Shown in pieces: positions 7,651 to 16,229 of a stretch of DNA of 25,928 nucleotides. Made by a program: the position numbers and the translations under genes. Positions within the stretch are counted from its first letter, which is position 1; every line of letters starts with the position of its first letter. The notes beneath the pieces were generated by a model. The model saw only the letters and a list, made by a program, of their open reading frames with translations. It ran no database searches and had not been told where the DNA came from. Source of the stretch: a virus; IMG/VR virus record IMGVR_UViG_3300006735_000206, positions 1 to 25,928 of that record, one strand, 5' to 3'.

Positions 7651-10600
7651 ATGCCAGAAATAAAAAGACAATTTGGTGGAGGTGCTATGAACAAGGACCT
7701 CGACGAAAGATTAGTTCCTAGCGATCAGTATAGAGATGCATTAAATATACAAGTTGCTTCTTCTGAAGGTAGCGACATGGGTACTGTCCAAAATGTTTTA
7801 GGTAATAGAGTTCCTTATGCTTCAGAGTTATCTAACTTAGGTAGTAACGCAATATGTATTGGCTCTTATATAGATACCAAGACAGATAAAATATATTGGT
7901 TTATTGGTAGTGATACTAAATCATTGATATTAGAGTTTAATCAAAAAACAAGTTTAGTGTCACCTATTCTAGTTGATACAACTGGAGTTTTGAACTTTAA
8001 CTCAACTTATTTAATTACTGGTATAAATATAATAGATAATTTATTATTCTGGACAGACAATCAAACAGAGCCAAAAAAAATAAACATAGATGATTGGAGA
8101 GGGTATAATAACTCTAACTCTAATTACACACACACGCAGGTAAGTGGTTCAAATTTTATAGAAGATCATATAACTATGATCAAAAAAGCACCTATAAAAC
8201 CACCATCTTTAACAATGGCCCCATCGAAAAGAACAGGTATTGTTGAAACCACATTGCTACAAAAATCATTTACATCAACAACTTCACCTTTTGAGCCAGT
8301 AGATACTGGAGATTATGGTAACGTTACATTTTCAACAGCACCTAACTTTCAAGTTGGAGATAAACTTAGAGCAACTTTGTTAGATGAATCTAACGATGAA
8401 GAAGCTATACTAAGTGTTACGCAAGTTATAAGCTCAACTGTATTTAAGTTAAACTTAGATGTTGTTGCTGAAGACATCGATGAAGGAAACCAAAATTGGA
8501 AAATTGTTTTAATGGAAGAAAAAGCAATGTTTGAATTTAAGTTTCCTAAATTTGCTTATAGATATAAATACAAAGATGGTGAATACTCTGCTATAGGACC
8601 TTATACTCCAGTTGCTTTTCTACCAAGTGACTTTGATTATGCACCTAAAAAAGGTTATAATTTAGGTATGGTAAACACGTTGAGGTCTTTAAAAATAGGT
8701 GGTTTCACAGAATCAATACCACCTGGAGTTATTGAAGTAGACATACTATATAAAGAAAACTCAAATCAAAATATATATACAATACAAAGTATAAAAACAT
8801 CAGATCCAGAATATACAGCTGGTACTAATGGTGAAGTTGAAATAACATCTGAAACTGTTTATAAAGTGTTACCATCATTACAAGCTTTAAGACCTTGGGA
8901 CAACGTTCCTATTAAAGCTAAAGCGCAGGCTATGTCAGCTAATAGAATAATGTACGGTAATTACGTTGAAAACTTTAACATGAAAGACACTGAAAACAAT
9001 GATATAAGTGTTAAGTTTAATGTGTCTATTATACAAAATCCATCAACACCTGCTCTAGCAAAAGAACCTAAACCTTCTTTAAAATCGCTTAGAACATATC
9101 AAGTTGGTGTAGTGTATAGAGATAAGTACGGAAGAGAAACACCTGTATTTACAGATCCTTCAGGTTCATTTATATTAGATAAGTCAGCATCTATAAATTA
9201 CAATGTTCTTAGGGTAAAAATTATTAGTAGCATACCTAGCTGGGCTGAGTCTTACAAGTATTTTATTAAAGAATCTTCTGATGAATACTACAACTTAGCG
9301 ATGGATAGACATTATCCAGCTGAAGATGGTAACGTTTGGATAGCTTTTCCTTCATCAGAAAGAAACAAGGTAACGGATGAAACCTTTTTAGTTTTAAAGA
9401 AAAAACACAACAGTGATGTTTTTGTTGAAGACGAAGCTAGATATAAAATAATAGCTATTGAAAACGAGGCACCTGAGTTTTTAAAACAAGACAAGGTTAG
9501 TAAAGGAGTATTGTCAGCATCTACAAGTGGTAGTAGTGGTAATATCTTTTATCTAAATGATGGGTATCCTCAAAAAGACTATATGCATGTACATGTGTTA
9601 AAAACAAAATGGACTAAAGTTTTCGGTGGAGCTGATTCAGGTAACTTAACACAAACACCTGTTCACACGTTATCAGATTTAGTTATGAGAGTTATAGGTA
9701 ACGGTAATCAAAGTAAATACTATAATGTTGCAAATATACAGTATTTTGATACAGGTAGTGATAATACTAGATATTTTAGAGTTGAAATAGAAGATAAATT
9801 CGATGAAAGTGATATATCTTTTACTGGAGATTATAACCAAAGTGATTCAAGTTTATCATTAGAAATAGCACAAAAAACAACAAAAACAGAACCAGAATTT
9901 ACTGGTAGATTTTTTGCTAAGATACAAAGAGATGGTGTTTTAGAGTCAGCTATATTAAGCCAAGAAAACGTAGATGATTGGAAAGTAAATGCTAGTACAA
10001 ATATATATGCTTTAAGTGGTAAAACAGCTAGTAAAAACTATTGGCAAAATACTACTAAGGGTAGTTACCCAGGTAGTGACGCACACGCAAGATCAGCAGA
10101 GTGGTTTATATGTAGAAATAATTATTACAGATATGCTGACGCTGGTGGTAATTATCAAACAGGAAATAATAAATATAGAGGTAGATTAGCTTCTGCTAGT
10201 TTAGCTAAATCAACTCAAGGTTTTGGAGCAAGAGCTGGTAATAGCTTTATGGAAGTTGCTTATCATTGGTTTGGTGGTGAAGATAGAGATGCTTGGAGAA
10301 ATGGAGAACCTCTCTGGTATAATTTTGAATACGAACATAAACCTCAATACAAAAAAATAGTTGATTCATTACAGCAAATGAATATGAAGTTTAGATTTAG
10401 CGATGATCCAGATGGAACTGTTTATACTATAAAAGCGTATCGAAGATCTCATATAGTAACTTATGATAGAGGTACTGGTAGAAGAGGTAAATTTAGTAGT
10501 GAAAGAGTGATAAAATGGACTTTAAAACTAGATAAAGCTATAGTATGGGCGCCTGAAGACAACGGTAAAACAAGTAAATCAGCTGCTACAACAATTGAAT

Positions 10601-11967
10601 TTTTAGATGTATATGCTAGTGGTGATGAAAAAGGTTTTACAAGTGATAACCCAGCGATATTTGAAACGGAACCTAAAGAAATGGTTGATTTAAATCTATA
10701 CTATGAGGCTAGTCAAGCATATAATAAATCTCTACACGGTAATGACCAAACATTAGACTATTCTAATTGTTTTAGTTTTGCTAACGGTGTTGAATCTGAT
10801 AGAATAAGAGATGATTTTAATGCTTCTAAAATGGGTAAAGGTGTTAAAGCTTCTACAGTTTTAGATACGCCTTATGAAGAAGAACGTAAATCAAACCAGG
10901 TTATATTCTCTGGTATATATAATTCAGTTAGTGGTATAAACAACACTAATCAATTTATACAAGCTGATCAAATAACAAAATCATTAAACCCTGTTTATGG
11001 TCCAATACAATTAATGAGACATAGACATGGTGGTTTAGATGTATTGTGTCAAGATAAATGTTTTAAACTACCTACAAATAAAGATATACTATTCACTGGT
11101 GATGGTAGTAAACAAGTAACTGTTTCTTCTAAAGTATTAGGAACCGCTGTCCCTTATACTGGTGAGTTTGGTATAAGTGAGCAACCGGAATCATATACTA
11201 CTTATGGTTATAGAGCTTACTTTGCAGACAAAGCCAGAGGTGTTGTTTTAAGGTTGTCTAATGATGGTTTAGAACCTATATCACGTTATGGTATGGAAAG
11301 ATACTTTAAAGACAATCTATCACTCGCTACAACCATAATAGGTAGTTACGATGAGAATAAAAAAGAATACAACATAACATTTAATAACGATACTCTTTCA
11401 TTTAAAGAAAACAACAATGGTTGGGTTAGTAGAAAAAGTTTTTTACAGGAAGATGGTGTTACTTTAAATAATAAGTATTATACATTTAAAAATGGTGATC
11501 TTTGGATTCATGACAATGAAACTAGAAACACTTTTTATGACACTAACTATAGATATAATAGTTCTAGTACTAGTAATTTTGAACCATCAAAGGTTAAATT
11601 TATATTTAATGATGCACCTGGTTCTGTTAAATCATTTAAAACATTGAACTACGAAGGTAGTAAGGCTAGAATATTTCAAGACAATAGTGGTAACGCTGAT
11701 ACTGATAACAATTTTTATAATAAAAATAATGTTTCTGGTTGGTGGACTAACTCTATTGAATCAGATAAACAAAGTGGTCAAATATTAAGCTACGAAGAAA
11801 AAGAAGGTAAGTGGTTTAACTATATACAAGGAACACAATCTACATTATCTAACCTAGATACTAGTGAATTTTCTGTTCAAGGTATTGGATTAGCTGGCAC
11901 TTCTGTTACCGCTAGTAGTGATTACTCATACAAAGTAACAATAACAGTAAACGAAAACAACGACTAA
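7651..11967 (+). CDS. Phage stabilisation / tail hub protein (P22 gp10-like or tail tubular B-like)
   Basis: 1438 residues, Asn/Ser/Thr/Tyr-rich, predicted mostly beta. The N-terminus (FGGGAMNKDLDERLVPSDQY … DALNIQV … NVLGN) is the hallmark opening of the large stabilisation proteins of crAss-like and marine podoviruses, related in role to P22 gp10 and T7 gp12, which form a beta-propeller hub closing the tail. Propeller-like repeats continue (INIIDNLLFWTDNQTEPKKI; GSYDENKKEYNITF near residue 1230). An aromatic-rich insertion of about 170 residues (~785-960, rich in W, Y, R and G) breaks this pattern and may be a surface or binding domain. The protein is longer than P22 gp10 (472 aa) or T7 gp12 (794 aa). 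The stop TAA overlaps the next ATG (TAATG). Confidence 0.7.
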   Translation: MPEIKRQFGGGAMNKDLDERLVPSDQYRDALNIQVASSEGSDMGTVQNVLGNRVPYASELSNLGSNAICIGSYIDTKTDKIYWFIGSDTKSLILEFNQKTSLVSPILVDTTGVLNFNSTYLITGINIIDNLLFWTDNQTEPKKINIDDWRGYNNSNSNYTHTQVSGSNFIEDHITMIKKAPIKPPSLTMAPSKRTGIVETTLLQKSFTSTTSPFEPVDTGDYGNVTFSTAPNFQVGDKLRATLLDESNDEEAILSVTQVISSTVFKLNLDVVAEDIDEGNQNWKIVLMEEKAMFEFKFPKFAYRYKYKDGEYSAIGPYTPVAFLPSDFDYAPKKGYNLGMVNTLRSLKIGGFTESIPPGVIEVDILYKENSNQNIYTIQSIKTSDPEYTAGTNGEVEITSETVYKVLPSLQALRPWDNVPIKAKAQAMSANRIMYGNYVENFNMKDTENNDISVKFNVSIIQNPSTPALAKEPKPSLKSLRTYQVGVVYRDKYGRETPVFTDPSGSFILDKSASINYNVLRVKIISSIPSWAESYKYFIKESSDEYYNLAMDRHYPAEDGNVWIAFPSSERNKVTDETFLVLKKKHNSDVFVEDEARYKIIAIENEAPEFLKQDKVSKGVLSASTSGSSGNIFYLNDGYPQKDYMHVHVLKTKWTKVFGGADSGNLTQTPVHTLSDLVMRVIGNGNQSKYYNVANIQYFDTGSDNTRYFRVEIEDKFDESDISFTGDYNQSDSSLSLEIAQKTTKTEPEFTGRFFAKIQRDGVLESAILSQENVDDWKVNASTNIYALSGKTASKNYWQNTTKGSYPGSDAHARSAEWFICRNNYYRYADAGGNYQTGNNKYRGRLASASLAKSTQGFGARAGNSFMEVAYHWFGGEDRDAWRNGEPLWYNFEYEHKPQYKKIVDSLQQMNMKFRFSDDPDGTVYTIKAYRRSHIVTYDRGTGRRGKFSSERVIKWTLKLDKAIVWAPEDNGKTSKSAATTIEFLDVYASGDEKGFTSDNPAIFETEPKEMVDLNLYYEASQAYNKSLHGNDQTLDYSNCFSFANGVESDRIRDDFNASKMGKGVKASTVLDTPYEEERKSNQVIFSGIYNSVSGINNTNQFIQADQITKSLNPVYGPIQLMRHRHGGLDVLCQDKCFKLPTNKDILFTGDGSKQVTVSSKVLGTAVPYTGEFGISEQPESYTTYGYRAYFADKARGVVLRLSNDGLEPISRYGMERYFKDNLSLATTIIGSYDENKKEYNITFNNDTLSFKENNNGWVSRKSFLQEDGVTLNNKYYTFKNGDLWIHDNETRNTFYDTNYRYNSSSTSNFEPSKVKFIFNDAPGSVKSFKTLNYEGSKARIFQDNSGNADTDNNFYNKNNVSGWWTNSIESDKQSGQILSYEEKEGKWFNYIQGTQSTLSNLDTSEFSVQGIGLAGTSVTASSDYSYKVTITVNENND

Positions 11968-12119
11968 TGGCACTAATTAACTGTACAATAAATTCCACAT
12001 CTGTTGAGGTTACACCATCACAAGCTTTAGGATCTGGCGTTGCTAACCAAGTGTTAACTATAACAGCTAATGCTGGTTTTAGAGTTGCTGCCGCTGATTT
12101 ACTCAAAATACAGATTTAA
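11967..12119 (+). CDS. N-terminal fragment of a beta-repeat fibre-like protein, cut by a frameshift
   Basis: A 50-codon frame begins at an ATG that overlaps the preceding stop (TAATG), the same coupling seen at 25045 and 25669, so this is a true start. It encodes MALINCTINSTSVEVTPSQA and so on to …AGFRVAAAD, then runs out of frame to a TAA at 12117. The -1 frame opens at 12098 and continues …FTQNTDLTAAPFV… directly into the large gene downstream. Residues 1-44 plus the downstream frame give one continuous protein of about 629 residues. The simplest reading is a single missing T in TTT at 12098-12100. No classical X-XXY-YYZ slippery heptamer lies in the overlap, so programmed frameshifting is less likely. 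Confidence 0.7.
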   Translation: MALINCTINSTSVEVTPSQALGSGVANQVLTITANAGFRVAAADLLKIQI

Positions 12120-12172
12120 CAGCTGCTCCTTTTGTTAATCAAATTAACAATATAACGTTAGCAAACAGTGGC

Positions 12173-13855
12173 GTGGCTTACACTGAAGCCAATAAAGTAA
12201 TTGTAACAGTAGATCTTAAAGATACATTTAATCCAGGAACTAACAATCATACTTTTACTATAGATATTGATGGAGCTGCTGTTTCGGAAAAAGAAATACC
12301 TAAAACATTAAGTGGTACTTTTAATGTAACACTTACAAATGCTACAACAGCAGCATCTAACGTTGCTTATACTGGATCTGCTTCACCAGGAACTACTGTT
12401 GATTTATTTACAAGAACAGTAACAGCCGCTTCTGGTAATTACTTTAGGGTAGAGCCTAGTTACGTTATTAGTTCTGGTAATGAAAATAATTATATAATCA
12501 CAACATCTACAACATCTAACTCAGATGGTCTCGTTGTGACTAAAACTTTTAACGTTGATGGTATAATACCAACCCAAAACGATACATCAGATGTTATAAC
12601 AATATCTGGAGCTGCTGAAGCTGTGCCAGTAGCTTTAAATAGAATAAATAGTTACAGTATAGACACACTAGACGCACCTTATAGTTTAACAAAAAGAGGT
12701 TTAACTGTATATGGTGATGTCGGCGCTAAATTTGAAGTTAGTATAGTTAGAAGTGGTGATAGTCATACCTATGATTTTTCAGCTGCAGACTTTACTAGTT
12801 CCAGTACTGATTCAGGTACATTAACAATAGCTAGTAATGGTCAACATGCTCAATTAATAACTTTACCAGTTGTTCTAGCTGATGTTACTTATACATTTAC
12901 GATAACCGAAAAATCTCCAACGGCTGATAATATAACACAAACAAATCCTTTTACTATAAATAGAAGAGGTTTTAAAAGTGTAACAGTAAATGCAACATCA
13001 ACAAGTAGAGGTACTTTTCAAAGTTGTACTAAAACATATAGTAATTATGCTGGCACAGCTATAACACCAACTGTAAGTGGTCCAATATATGGGCAGGCAA
13101 ACGGTATAAATTCAGGTGATACGAATTCTGAGTTTAACTTTAATATAGTCGTAGATGATGATCAGGCATTTGTTTTTAGCAGTAATGCTTTATCTAACTC
13201 AATAACACTAAACGATGCTCATTGGTCTATAACACCTAGCAACGGTAAAGCTGATTTAGGAACCGGTACTGTTACAGCAACAAGATCTGCTGACGCAGGT
13301 GGTAATACTAATCAACTATTAACAATAGTAGGAAGTGATTGGTATAACTACCAGCATGGTACTAGCAATACTGTTATAAATTTTAACATAGATAACTTCT
13401 GTGTAGCTGCTGGTGGTGGTGGAAACCCAGGTAGCGGTAATGTTCTTTCTATTGGTTCCACTCAATTTCAAGATGTAACTGGAGGCTTGTCTGCAATATT
13501 ATATCCTAGTGGTTATATACAACAAGTGGCTGGTAGAGCATCAGGTTCTACAACTGTAACGTACACTTTAGCTGGTATCAATTTACAAGGTAATGATTTT
13601 CCAGCTTACGTTGATACGGTTGGTGACGTAACGGTTACTGCTGGTAACTACAGTAATACAACAACTAAATTTAATAGTGCTACTTATGGTACTAGTATAT
13701 CTAGTTTTGCCGTAAATAATCAGGGTACAAGTAGTAGATCTTTGTTTATGGATGTAACAGTGACAATAACAAGTTTTAGCCCAGCTGTAGCGTCGGGTGA
13801 TAACATTAATTTAAAAGTAATGATTGCTTTTGCTAACGACGGAGCTAATCCATAA
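12173..13855 (+). CDS. Beta-sandwich repeat protein, probable tail fibre or appendage (main part)
   Basis: The main part of the frameshifted gene. The GTG at 12173 is only the first possible start; coding sequence in this frame extends back to 12098 and joins the fragment at 11967. The protein is rich in Thr, Ser, Asn and Gly and almost free of predicted helix, with Ig-like or BACON-like repeats. A 'TANAGFRV…/…IDIDGAA' unit that spans the frameshift is echoed by 'TAASGNYFRV…/…ITISGAA' (nt ~12418-12615). A Gly-rich linker (AAGGGGNPGSGN, nt ~13410-13440) separates a distinct C-terminal domain of about 137 residues. These features fit a receptor-binding or decorating appendage following the tail hub gene. 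No pectate-lyase or sialidase motif is visible. Assignment to fibre is inference. Confidence 0.6.
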   Translation: MAYTEANKVIVTVDLKDTFNPGTNNHTFTIDIDGAAVSEKEIPKTLSGTFNVTLTNATTAASNVAYTGSASPGTTVDLFTRTVTAASGNYFRVEPSYVISSGNENNYIITTSTTSNSDGLVVTKTFNVDGIIPTQNDTSDVITISGAAEAVPVALNRINSYSIDTLDAPYSLTKRGLTVYGDVGAKFEVSIVRSGDSHTYDFSAADFTSSSTDSGTLTIASNGQHAQLITLPVVLADVTYTFTITEKSPTADNITQTNPFTINRRGFKSVTVNATSTSRGTFQSCTKTYSNYAGTAITPTVSGPIYGQANGINSGDTNSEFNFNIVVDDDQAFVFSSNALSNSITLNDAHWSITPSNGKADLGTGTVTATRSADAGGNTNQLLTIVGSDWYNYQHGTSNTVINFNIDNFCVAAGGGGNPGSGNVLSIGSTQFQDVTGGLSAILYPSGYIQQVAGRASGSTTVTYTLAGINLQGNDFPAYVDTVGDVTVTAGNYSNTTTKFNSATYGTSISSFAVNNQGTSSRSLFMDVTVTITSFSPAVASGDNINLKVMIAFANDGANP

Positions 13856-13866
13856 AATAAATAAAT

Positions 13867-14232
13867 ATGCCAAGTGTAACTTTAGATTTTAGTATACAAA
13901 TTAACGAATCAGTTCAGATAGGTGATACGCTTTACTATGCTAACACCCAAGACGAAGCTTTACAGAACGGTGAGGATCAAGCTTTTAGTAATACCATAGT
14001 TGAGATAGGTGTTATTACAGCTATAAACTATGTAACTGGAGTTATAACAGCTAACATATCAAACTCTACAGCACTACCTACAACTAGTAGCTTTATATTG
14101 TTTGGTAAAGATAATAGAGTAAATATGACAAGCCTACTTGGTTACTATGCCGAAGTTGAGTTTAGTAACAATTCTGTAGACAAAGCTGAGTTATTTAGCG
14201 TAGGTTCTGAAATATTTGAAAGTAGTAAATAA
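13867..14232 (+). CDS. Small virion-region protein, function unknown
   Basis: 121 residues with a beta-rich body (DFSIQINESVQIGDTLYYA; VEIGVITAINYVTGVITANI) and a C-terminal motif GKDNRVNMTSLLGYYAEVEF followed by ELFSVGSEIFESSK. The C-terminal pattern resembles short proteins I recall in uncultured marine phage genomes, but I know no assigned function. It lies 11 nt after the fibre-like gene and before the internal proteins, in an A/T leader (AAAATAAATAAAT). Its small beta fold suggests a tail or capsid accessory protein, such as a plug or decoration. No signal peptide or membrane segment. Confidence 0.7.
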   Translation: MPSVTLDFSIQINESVQIGDTLYYANTQDEALQNGEDQAFSNTIVEIGVITAINYVTGVITANISNSTALPTTSSFILFGKDNRVNMTSLLGYYAEVEFSNNSVDKAELFSVGSEIFESSK

Positions 14233-14266
14233 TGTGTAATTATAAAGATAATAAAAATATAGAATA

Positions 14267-14905
14267 ATGAATAATAAATCCCCATTAAAAATGATTCCTT
14301 TTGGAGCGGTTACCGCAGGTATACAGGGTTTAACCGGTATAGCTAGTGGAATAATAGGAAGCAAGAAAAGAAAAAGAGAAGAGGCGAAAGCTCAACAAGG
14401 TTACAATAGATTAAAACATCAATATGAAAATATGGATACATCTAATCCATATGCTAATATGGAAAACATGTATGAAGATGCTACTGTGAACACGCAAGAA
14501 GCTGATATGATTGCACAACAACAAAACCAAGGTATGGCAAATACTATGGATCAGTTTTCTCAATCAGCTGGTGGTTCTGGTATAGCTGCTTTAGCACAAG
14601 CTATGGCAGGTCAACAATCACAAAATGCACAGCAAGCTGCTTCTAGTATCGGAGCACAAGAGCAACAGTTACAACAAGCTGAAAGGGGTGAAGCTAGTAG
14701 GTTGCAAGGAAAAAATATAGAAGGAAATATAATGCAAAGAGAAGCTGAATTTAGTAAGCTTCAATCTAACATGCAAATGGCACAGGATAGATTAGGTGCA
14801 GCTAAACAAGCTAGAAGAGACGCAACATCATCTATGATGAGCGGTATCTCTGGTACAGTTAGTGGCGCTGGACAAGCTGGTCTTTTAAAAGGTATAGGTA
14901 TATAA
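14267..14905 (+). CDS. Probable internal / DNA-ejection protein, Gln/Ala-rich
   Basis: 212 residues. A short N-terminal Gly-spaced hydrophobic segment (FGAVTAGIQGLTGIASGIIG, residues ~12-31) is followed by a basic patch (SKKRKREEAK), then a helical Gln/Ala/Met-rich body (AQQQNQGMANTMDQFSQSAG; AALAQAMAGQQSQNAQQAAS) and a Gly/Ser-rich C-terminus. This layout matches small ejection or internal-core proteins of podoviruses (the role of T7 gp14 or P22 gp7), which leave the head first and help build a channel across the envelope. It heads a run of three large internal-protein frames. Homology to a named family cannot be confirmed here. Confidence 0.6.
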   Translation: MNNKSPLKMIPFGAVTAGIQGLTGIASGIIGSKKRKREEAKAQQGYNRLKHQYENMDTSNPYANMENMYEDATVNTQEADMIAQQQNQGMANTMDQFSQSAGGSGIAALAQAMAGQQSQNAQQAASSIGAQEQQLQQAERGEASRLQGKNIEGNIMQREAEFSKLQSNMQMAQDRLGAAKQARRDATSSMMSGISGTVSGAGQAGLLKGIGI

Positions 14906-14916
14906 ATTAAATAATT

Positions 14917-16218
14917 ATGAAAGATTCACCATTAGATTACGGTTCAGGTTTCAGTAGAGATATTAGAGGAAAAAAACCACACGAATATAGTGCTATGGAC
15001 TGGGCTTCTACTATAGACCCTAATATGGCTTATCAAAGATCATATCATAGAGGTAGTAGAGGTATGGGTCATCAAAACTCTGTTACAGCTGTTAAAAATG
15101 ATTATGAAAATAAACTTAAACAATACTTAAGTAAATTACCACCTGATCCAGATTTTGGCGGTATACCTGATAAGTATCAACCAAAAATAACTGAATACCT
15201 ACAAGAGCAAAAAAGAAAATATGTTAATGCTGCAAACGAGGTTGATGAGTACGAGGTTGGTAGCAAAGAATATATGGATAGAGTTGCTAACATGAATCAA
15301 ATTTCTAACTCATTTAAAACTTTACAAAACCAATTTAATGCTTATGGTGAAAGTAAAGGAGATATAATAGAGTCTATTGAAAATGGAACAACATCTTTAT
15401 ATGGTGAAAACCAAAAAAATGTTAATTTTTTAAGAGGTGTTTATAATGAAGAGTTTGATTTAGATATTAACGAAGATGGTAACATAGCTTTTGTTGGTGA
15501 GGATGGAGCTGTTAACTATAATGATTTACCTGGTTATGAACCTAAGGATTTTACAACTGCTCAAAGTATGATGGATATGGGTGTTAACGTTTATAAATCT
15601 GGTAAAGCATTACAACCAGGCGGAATAATGTTTAATCAATATAAAAACCAGTTAAGAAGACAATTAGATGAAGGTGGTGAGTCTAGAATAATGTCTGTTA
15701 TACATGATGGTTTGGTTGGTGATACGCCTATGATAGAAGATCCAGTTATAAAACAAGCTTATGATGCTTATCAAAATGGTGAAGCTACTATAGAAGATCT
15801 TAGAAACACTGTTGTTGACAACTACATGAAAGTTATGGTTAAACAATCAGAATACGGTGTTAATGTAAATCAAGTTAAACCTAGTAAAAACGATGCTAAA
15901 TATACGGCTGATATTCAAATGATCGGTGGATCGTATATGGACGCTTTACAAAACGGAAATTTATCTAACTTCAATCACAGTTTACCAACAGGTTGGTCTG
16001 TTGATTGGGAAGATGAAGATGAGGGTATCATAAACATATACAAAGGTGATTACTCTGAATATACTTTAAACTTAAATGATCCTAAATCTCTATATACTTT
16101 TCTTAATATAAACAAAGTACCTAAGTACATGTGGCCTAATGTTGAGCAGCAAAAAGATCCAAATGATTTTGGCCCAAGTACAAATGAAAATCAAGGTGGG
16201 GCTTACGATAATTTATAA
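14917..16218 (+). CDS. Unrecognised virion-region protein, probably internal
   Basis: 433 residues, not recognised. The N-terminus is polar and likely flexible (MKDSPLDYGSGFSRDIRGKK), residues ~50-145 are helical with charged coiled-coil character, the centre is acidic (IENGTTSLYGENQKNVNFLR … DLDINEDGNIAFVGEDG), and the C-terminus is Asn/Gly/Pro-rich and probably disordered. There is no membrane segment, signal peptide or catalytic motif. It sits between two ejection-type genes with gaps of 11 nt on both sides, so it is probably packaged with them, in the place that middle-sized core proteins occupy in other podoviruses. Confidence 0.65.
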   Translation: MKDSPLDYGSGFSRDIRGKKPHEYSAMDWASTIDPNMAYQRSYHRGSRGMGHQNSVTAVKNDYENKLKQYLSKLPPDPDFGGIPDKYQPKITEYLQEQKRKYVNAANEVDEYEVGSKEYMDRVANMNQISNSFKTLQNQFNAYGESKGDIIESIENGTTSLYGENQKNVNFLRGVYNEEFDLDINEDGNIAFVGEDGAVNYNDLPGYEPKDFTTAQSMMDMGVNVYKSGKALQPGGIMFNQYKNQLRRQLDEGGESRIMSVIHDGLVGDTPMIEDPVIKQAYDAYQNGEATIEDLRNTVVDNYMKVMVKQSEYGVNVNQVKPSKNDAKYTADIQMIGGSYMDALQNGNLSNFNHSLPTGWSVDWEDEDEGIINIYKGDYSEYTLNLNDPKSLYTFLNINKVPKYMWPNVEQQKDPNDFGPSTNENQGGAYDNL

Positions 16219-16229
16219 ATAAATATAAT

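Noticed and set aside
12095-12119. Programmed -1 frameshift in the fibre-like gene
   Set aside because: No X-XXY-YYZ heptamer lies within the frame overlap and no clear stimulatory stem follows; a one-base loss is simpler.
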